The notes under the pieces: generated by a model
Told to the model about the DNA's origin: nothing
Seen by the model: only the letters and a program-made list of their open reading frames with translations
Database searches by the model: none
From: Ascoidea asiatica
Taxonomy: Eukaryota; Ascomycota; Saccharomycetes; Ascoideales; Ascoideaceae
DNA length: 64,000 bases
Assembly: GCA_001600695.1 (NCBI GenBank)
Contig: BCKQ01000002.1
Span: 2,057,340-2,121,339 of the forward strand
Reading direction: 5' to 3'
Shown here: piece by piece, positions 57,774 to 64,000 of the stretch
Position numbering within the stretch: position 1 is the stretch's first letter
Layout: each line of letters opens with the position of its first letter
Position numbers and translations under genes: made by a program

Positions 57774-59375
57774 TTATAAATCACCAATTGAATCTGTAAC
57801 TTCTCTCCAATAATTGTGAAATCCATTAAAGAATTTAATACCTAATCCTAAGTCTTTTGAACCTGTCATTGCTCTGATACTATGCATTGCTAATTGAGGA
57901 AATCCAATATCAACGGTTCTAATACCTGTATTTGAAGAAATTGATGGTCCAATTGTACCACCAGATCTTGAATCATTTCTAATCATAAAATATTGAATTT
58001 TATCATTATTTTTTTCACCAATCTTCTCAACAATTGTTTTTCCAATAATATCAGTTGCAACATGCATATTAGAATCTAATTTAATTGTAATTCCAAAATT
58101 TGGTTTTGGTTTATGATTTTTTAAATAAACATCATTAAAATTAGGATTTAAGCAATGAGTAACATCACATGAAAGTAATAATGAATTCGCACAACATAAT
58201 TTATAAATTTCATTAAAATTTTCATTAAATTGTAAAGATTCTATAACTCTTGAAATAACTGATTCTGTTAAACCTCCTTTTGCACCTTGTCTTGTTAATG
58301 ATCCAATTTCTTCATTATCATAACATGTAATAATTTGAAATTTATTATCAAATTTATCATTATTCTCTTTAGAATAATTTATTAATGAAATAATTGCTGC
58401 ATATGAACATAATCTATCATCAATTCTTGGAGCAAATAAAAATTCTTTATTTAATCCACCAATTGTACCTTTTTGCCCATCGTATAAATCTAAATCAAGA
58501 TTTAAAATATCTGAAATTTTATAAGTATATTCATTATCATTATCATCATAATTATTACTATCAGTAGTACTCTTATATTCAGCAGAATTAATTAATTCAA
58601 TCAAATATCTTAATAAATTAATTGAATGTTTACCATATAAAGGACTATTTTTTTCATCTTCAGTTATTTCATTTTCATCCTTATTTTCATCCGGTGAAGT
58701 AAAACCAATTACAGGTACAGCTTTTGTTTCTTTATTAAAAGGTCCAACTGAAGGTTTACCAAAATGTTCAGCTAAAGAAGGAATATGAGCAATTGGAAAT
58801 TTTGATTTAATTAATTTTTTAGAAATTTTATTATTTTGTTTATTTTTTAAAATAACCAAACCACCAATATATAAATCTCTATCAAACCATAACCAATTTA
58901 AACTACCAGAATATGGTGAAACACCTAATAATTCAAATCCATCAATTTTTTTTGATTTTATTGAATTTGGTTTTAATTTAACAGATAATGAATCACAATG
59001 AGTTCCAATAATTCCACAACCAAAACTTGGTTTCCAATTTTTACCAATTATAAAAGCAGAAATTGAAGAACTATTTCTTTTTGTAAAATAAAAACCTGGT
59101 TTCAATGAATCCCAAGAGATTTTTTCAGATAAATAAATAAAATTATTTTCTTTTAATAAATTTGAAAAAAATTCAATAACATGATAAGTTGTTGGATTTT
59201 CATAAGTAAAGTTTATATAATCATTTGAAATTTTCAAATAATCATCATCAATTGATTGCTTTTTATTAAAATTTCTTTCATTTTTCAATTCTTCTTCAAT
59301 TTTTTTTTGCTGTTGTTGTTGTTGTTGTTGTTGCTGTTTTATTATTTCTGCAGCTTTTAAAATAAGTTCTTCCAT
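57774..59375 (-). CDS. LAP4: Vacuolar aspartyl aminopeptidase Ape1 (M18)
   Basis: A 533-aa M18 metallopeptidase. NPTTYHVIEFF (about residues 59-69), HCDSLSVKLKP (metal-ligand His and Asp, about 124), DDRLCSYAAI (about 320), DNEEIGSLTRQG (catalytic Glu pair, about 355) and MHSIRAMTG (metal-ligand His, about 496) are all present. The N-terminus MEELILKAAEII resembles the amphipathic propeptide of Ape1, which drives dodecamer assembly and recognition by Atg19 in the Cvt pathway, rather than the propeptide-less Ape4. A run of ten Gln directly follows the helix. LAP4 is the systematic gene name of S. cerevisiae APE1. Confidence 0.9.
   Translation of the reverse strand: MEELILKAAEIIKQQQQQQQQQQKKIEEELKNERNFNKKQSIDDDYLKISNDYINFTYENPTTYHVIEFFSNLLKENNFIYLSEKISWDSLKPGFYFTKRNSSSISAFIIGKNWKPSFGCGIIGTHCDSLSVKLKPNSIKSKKIDGFELLGVSPYSGSLNWLWFDRDLYIGGLVILKNKQNNKISKKLIKSKFPIAHIPSLAEHFGKPSVGPFNKETKAVPVIGFTSPDENKDENEITEDEKNSPLYGKHSINLLRYLIELINSAEYKSTTDSNNYDDNDNEYTYKISDILNLDLDLYDGQKGTIGGLNKEFLFAPRIDDRLCSYAAIISLINYSKENNDKFDNKFQIITCYDNEEIGSLTRQGAKGGLTESVISRVIESLQFNENFNEIYKLCCANSLLLSCDVTHCLNPNFNDVYLKNHKPKPNFGITIKLDSNMHVATDIIGKTIVEKIGEKNNDKIQYFMIRNDSRSGGTIGPSISSNTGIRTVDIGFPQLAMHSIRAMTGSKDLGLGIKFFNGFHNYWREVTDSIGDL
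59314..59343 (-). repeat. CAA/CAG repeat encoding polyGln
   Basis: Ten consecutive Gln codons, mostly CAA with flanking CAG, in the Ape1 propeptide region. Confidence 0.85.
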
Positions 59376-59644
59376 ATTTTCATGTTTGAATTTGATTTAT
59401 TTATTTATTTATCTCTAAAAACACATAGAATTAATATTGACTGTTTTGTTGTTGATATTGAATTTTCAATGAGCTGACTATCAGTTATCTTTAGTTCATA
59501 ATGCAACTGTTACTGTACAGTACTAACTTTAGCCACTTTTCAGTAAACAAACAAATAAGGAAATAGAACTGATTGGATTAGATATTGCCCGCGCATGTTA
59601 GATTACAAGTGAAAAAATGGCTGTAATGTTAACAAACAAACTCT

Positions 59645-59723
59645 ACGTTAACTGTTAACGTTATGGTAAAGATAATGCACGCAAAACGCTATTATCGAAC
59701 TGTTTGTGTTTCGTAACGTTACG
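59645..59723. repeat. ACGTTA inverted-repeat cluster
   Basis: ACGTTAAC-T-GTTAACGT (59645-59661) has perfect 8-bp inverted arms, and CGTAACGTTACG (59712-59723) is a 12-bp perfect palindrome. More TTACGTT/AACGTT copies follow to about 59915. Confidence 0.6.
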
Positions 59724-60807
59724 TGTTTTGCGTACACTAGCCTTGACACCAGCATCATAAAAAAAAAAAATGCGCCACAGTATGTTTTTGAGGTTACATT
59801 TAGCACTTTTGGAGTGTGACTTTTGAGTTCCGTTAATTTAGTAAAGCGTAAGTAATTATTTACATTTATTGCATTGAAACGTTGTTTGAATTTTCAAAAA
59901 GTTGCGTTACGTTTACGTTGCAAAATTGATCTTCATTTCTTCTTGATTTCTCGACTTTACTTTTACAAATTATAGAGTATAGTTAATAAAAGAATATAAA
60001 AACTTATAAAAACGTAAGTTTTTAAAAAATTCAAAAAATATTGTTTCCATACACAACACTGCAAAGCCAATTAATGTTGATGTGTAAAATTATTATTCAA
60101 TATAATGAAAAGCATTTTAACCTTGGTTAAATTCGAGTTAGCTTATAAGGTAATCTTATGATAGGCAGTATAATTTAGGATTATAACATTATGCCATTAT
60201 GGCTGCGATAATGGTAATGACTATCTGATTACTAAGAAATAGTTGTGTAATAATAAAATTGAATTATCTCACCACTTGGTTATAATATGCTAAAGTTTAA
60301 ACAGACTCTGATAGGTTGAAATTGTTTATTCTCCTAGTGTCTATACCTTTTTTTTTTTTTCAAAATTAGTAATATTGCTAACATTATTACTTTTATTATT
60401 ACTATTACTATTGCTGGTAATAAATTATATCCTCATTAAGTTCTATTCAATACTTTCGTTCACAGAATATTCTTAGAATTTACAAGGGTTGAGTGTTAAC
60501 CATAAAATAGTTCCAGTACTACCGGTAGAAATAGTGATATTGAATGGGTACAGGGCTGAAGCTAAATCAAAATGGGCTTCCAAAGTTCTCTAGTTCGGTT
60601 CAGAAAGTAGCTTGCTCCATTTTTGCAAATAATCACTTCGTGGTATGTCCATTTTAGGTCTACTTCTTCTCCAAATTAAATCACTTTTTCATGAAATGTG
60701 TCTTTCAAAAGATAAGAAAATTGAAGCTACCACTGTAATGTAGCAATGAAGAGCAAAGAAGCAAATAAAATTAGTTATTATGATCCAATCGCTAGGCACA
60801 AATAATT

Positions 60808-60875
60808 ATTATTAATTAGTAATAAAGCTTTCATTAATTATTAATTAAATATCAACTAACAATTATTAATTAGTA
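60808..60875 (+). repeat. 14-bp direct repeat ATTATTAATTAGTA
   Basis: Exact copies at 60808-60821 and 60862-60875, within a stretch dominated by ATTAATTA and AATTATTA words. Confidence 0.7.
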
Positions 60876-63169
60876 TTTGCACATTTATTAACTCTTAATT
60901 GGCAATTGCTTACCTGTAATTATTATTTATAAATCATTATTTTAGCTAATTATAGTCACAAATAATTATAAATAACTTTAATTAGCCAAATGAAAATATA
61001 TTTTCAGTTAATTATCATAATTTCAATGCGATAATTACTATTACTAGTACTAAAATCACAATATAAATTGTAATTAACCTTAATCTCTGGTAAATAATAA
61101 TTGTGCAGTGAATTAATTAATTCGGATTGCGAGCTAAGTTGCGTTTGCGCTCAAATATAACTTTCATTTTCACGTTCACCACAATAGGAATTATTGACGT
61201 CGAGGAGGGGTCTGAGAAATTGTAGCGTCAGCTATACATCACTCTACAAATACACCACTCCAGAAAACCACAATCCAGAAAACCACAAATAATTTACCAT
61301 CCGGTACCTGTTTAACCTTCACATTGGGAAAATCCTAAAAAAAAGGTCAGAAGAAGAATTAGCTGAATTTGATATAAAGTATGCTGTATTTTCAGCTCAA
61401 AACAACTTTTTGAAGATTTTTAATACACAAAAGAAGAAAAATCGTTTTAAAAAGTAGAATCTAAGAAAAACATCAGCTGAGTTTTTCATTTTTTCATAAA
61501 AAAATCAACTTTAACCACAAAAAGAATCAAATTTGCGAAAGATTTGCTTTTCAAGAAACCTTAGAGCTTAAGAACAATGATTTACTATTTCCAAACCCAA
61601 AAGTATCATTTTGACAACACAAGAAGAATTTTGCTTTTTTTCTTGTATGTTGAAAGATATTCAAAGTTACTTCCAGTAAATCTAATGTGTAAATCTTTCA
61701 AAAGCCGGAAATTGACTTTGAGAGAAATAATGAAAGAAAAAAAGGATTGAAAAAAGCCGAAGAAAATGATTAAACAGAAAGAAAAAGATCATAGAATTGA
61801 AAACATATAAAAGCATTTTTGGCTTGCTCTTCTTTTTTTGTTTTCCGATATTCCCAAAAGCATTATCACCAAGTAATGAAGTAACATTGAATAAATACTT
61901 CAATTGCTATTTCAATTACCACTACAAGTACTATTTTTTTGCAATCGAGCTAAAACAAGCAAAGCCCTTTAAACAAGAAAAAAAATTCCCCAGTTCTAAT
62001 AACTTTACTTCCTTAAATCAAGCTACTAATACGAGAATCCTTTGGTTTCTGAGTCATTTCCTTAATACACTCTGAATCCCTTTTCAACCTCACTAGATAA
62101 AGATTTGAACACTTTAGTGCCCTTAATCATGAATAATAATTGTGTTCATATAAATTTGGTCTGCTACTGCCACTGTTTGTATGGACCCTTTTGGATGAAA
62201 TCTTGGCTTATGATTACAGTACTGTATATACGGGCTATATCACACACTTTTTTGTAATCAGTGGCTTCACTTCACCAAGATGTAAATCCAATATCCTCTT
62301 TTCTCCTTTTTTTTATTTCTTTATTCCTCTCTTTCTCATATTCCAATTCGTTCGCTGTTTCAACGGTGTTATTTTTTTTCACTGGAGTTTTCTTTCGTAA
62401 GAGCAAGTGATAAAAAAAAAAAAAGAAAATGGAAACCTAAAATTTAAAATATTTTAGCTTTCCTATAAAACTTTCCTAACTATTTTTTACTCTCAAAGGT
62501 TTTAAATTATTCTCTTACCAATAAATATATTCTCAATTTATTTTATGAATCCTTTCAATAAAAAAAAAATCAAAGATAACTTAAACGTTATTCCTAACTT
62601 TGAAAAATAAATTATTCAGCCAGCATAAATAATTATATAAATTAATACAATTGATAATAAAGTAAAAAATAATCAAAAGAAACCTAATTTATTAAAATAA
62701 TATATAACATTTTCAAGATAAAATAAAAATTTGAAGAAATTGAACGAAGTAAACTATTTAATATGGAAAAATTTAAAAAAATGAAATAAAATTAGAACTT
62801 AAACACTAACCAAAGAAATTTTTACTAACTAACTAAAAAAAATAATAAGTGAAAATCATTTTCAAAAAATAATAAAAAAATGAAAAAAATGAAAAAAATG
62901 AAGCAACAATAAACCAAAAATAAAGTAACAAATCTTTGAAAAAAAAAAAAGATGAAAAAGTTATTAAAAAAATTAAGGAAATCTAGCAAAACATCATAAA
63001 AATATTAAAAAAAAAGATCCAGCTTTTTTTTTTTTAGAGTTCAGCGAAATTCAATTTATAGCAGAAAAAAAATTAGCAGTTATTGTTTTTGTTATTTTAA
63101 TAAATGCATTTAGAGTTTTTGTTTTTTATTTAATGTTATGTTTTCTATTCAATTATTCTATTGAATAAT

Positions 63170-64000
63170 TTACAATATTGTTTTTCTATTTTTTTTAACT
63201 CTTCTTGATTGAAATGCTTGACTATCTCTAGTGTTTCTCCAACTATCAACTGCTCTTTGCAATAGCCCCTTTTTACCACGTAATTCTTTATTATAATAAG
63301 AAATTTTCCATGCTAAAATATTACAAAATCTTTCATATGGTCCTCTATTACCACTATATTTATCTTTTGGTAACATTGCACTTGGATATGAAGCATTTAA
63401 ATTCAAAAATTCTTGAGATAAATTTTTTAAAATTTCATCCTTACTTGTTACATTTTCAAAACATAATTCATCAAAATCATCAATTAAATTTTTATCCCTT
63501 GAATCTTCTTCTTTGATTTTAACTTCACCTTCATCTTCATTTTCATTGTCTATACTTTCTTTTTTATTTTTATTTGAACTTTTTTTAGCATATTTTTTTT
63601 CCATAATTTTAACATATTTATCCATGAAATTAGCTGGACATCTAATGAAAAAAGTCTTTTTTTCTTTACATGAACTATAATCAAAATAAATTATTTCTTC
63701 TCCAGTTTTTCTATCAAATTCAACTTTTGGTTCTGTTGCTCTAATTGGTCCTGGTAAACAAGATTGAACCTTTTTATCTAATATATTTTGATCAAAATTA
63801 ATATTCAAGTCATTTAAACCTGAAGAAAATTTAAGGGCTTTAGTAAATCTATTTACTTTATCAAGTGAAATTATTTTTTTATTATTTGAATTTATTGAAA
63901 ATTTATTAATTTTATAATTTGAAGATTTATTTAATCTATTGTTAACAATTTTAAGATTATTATTTACAGTACTATTTGAAATATTATTTGAAATATTATT
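63170..64000 (-). CDS. C-terminal part of an unidentified protein, cut by the window edge
   Basis: The frame is open from the right edge to its stop at 63170, giving at least 276 residues, with no ATG near the edge, so the start lies outside the window. The edge-proximal part is Asn/Ser/Lys-rich. It then has a compact region, CLPGPIRATEPKVEFD and FDYSSCKEKKTFFIRCP, an acidic Lys/Glu linker, and a conserved-looking C-terminal segment (YPSAMLPKDKYSGNRGPYE, then FCNILAWKISYYNKELRGKK, and a basic tail RRVKKNRKTIL). I do not recognise the family. The basic tail would suit a nuclear or nucleic-acid-binding protein, which is a guess. Confidence 0.65.
   Translation of the reverse strand, partial: NNISNNISNSTVNNNLKIVNNRLNKSSNYKINKFSINSNNKKIISLDKVNRFTKALKFSSGLNDLNINFDQNILDKKVQSCLPGPIRATEPKVEFDRKTGEEIIYFDYSSCKEKKTFFIRCPANFMDKYVKIMEKKYAKKSSNKNKKESIDNENEDEGEVKIKEEDSRDKNLIDDFDELCFENVTSKDEILKNLSQEFLNLNASYPSAMLPKDKYSGNRGPYERFCNILAWKISYYNKELRGKKGLLQRAVDSWRNTRDSQAFQSRRVKKNRKTIL

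Larger units (their letters stand above)
59376..63169. other. 3.8-kb gene-free region
   Basis: No gene recognised on either strand; frames at 61682-62400 overlap on opposite strands and look random. It contains an ACGTTA palindrome cluster (about 59640-59900), AATTA-rich repeats (about 60790-61010), a TGACGTCG site (61195-61202) followed by AGGGG (61206-61210), and a very A-rich last 700 bp. It is the longest gap in the window and might hold an origin, a non-coding RNA or a centromere, none of which I can identify. Confidence 0.55.

Noticed and set aside
59521-59542. TACTAAC followed by YAG as a possible intron 3' end
   Set aside because: No plausible 5' splice site upstream, and no open frame downstream to join.
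61829-61855. TTTTTTTGTTTTCCGA resembles the point-centromere CDEIII core
   Set aside because: No CDEI (RTCACRTG) is found upstream at a suitable distance, the preceding 120 bp is not the very AT-rich CDEII, and the CCGAA core is incomplete.
61682-62400. Three small frames (73-92 aa) in the gene desert
   Set aside because: Two overlap on opposite strands, all lack conserved features, and starts are not supported by context.

Overview
The window is nuclear DNA from an AT-rich budding yeast (Saccharomycotina). Support comes from compact, nearly intron-less genes, one spliced gene with a perfect TACTAAC branch site, short introns in two tRNA genes placed after anticodon position 37, Asn/Ser homopolymer runs inside proteins, and orthologues of typical yeast housekeeping genes. 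CTG codons look strongly avoided: I found none in frame in the 2354-codon BRR2 gene. This would fit a lineage that reassigned or lost CUG, but the window alone does not settle the clade. Products are described with the standard code.

Left third (1-26 kb): an MTFP1/MTP18-like mitochondrial gene (minus) whose first exon lies across an intron; a secreted GH76 glycosidase (minus); the U5 snRNP helicase BRR2 (plus); a zinc alcohol dehydrogenase (plus) convergent with sorting nexin SNX4 (minus); a GATA zinc-finger gene (minus) with a 265-base assembly gap in its repeats; a small orphan (minus); and the NDR kinase CBK1 (plus).

Middle (26-45 kb): a conserved-looking 244-aa protein of unknown function (plus); protein O-mannosyltransferase PMT1 (plus) convergent with condensin subunit YCG1 (minus); a small single-TM, probably mitochondrial protein (plus) convergent with a GRE2-like reductase (minus); a MUP1-family permease (minus); mRNA-export factor GLE2 (minus) divergent from a THI74/YML018C-like transporter (plus), which is convergent with OST3 (minus).

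Right third (45-64 kb): a 66-aa Gly-rich microprotein with a myristoylation/palmitoylation N-terminus (minus); tRNA-Lys(UUU) with intron (plus); K+/H+ antiporter KHA1 (minus); tRNA-Asn(GUU) with intron (minus); GPI19 (plus) and PPM1 (plus), convergent with MRX10/RMND1-like (minus); vacuolar aminopeptidase APE1 (minus) with a polyQ propeptide; a gene-free 3.8 kb; and a gene cut by the right edge (minus).

There is no operon or dedicated gene cluster. A loose theme is secretory glycosylation and cell surface (PMT1, OST3, GPI19, GH76, CBK1), but this is ordinary yeast gene order. I did not find a clear new multi-gene system. The most notable signals are the MTFP1 insertion and intron, the lipid-modified Gly-rich microprotein, the intron in tRNA-Asn, a dense palindromic TGACTCA/CACGTG promoter cluster, a CGGATAT motif repeated in three promoters, and GC-richer islands in many promoters of an otherwise very AT-rich region.
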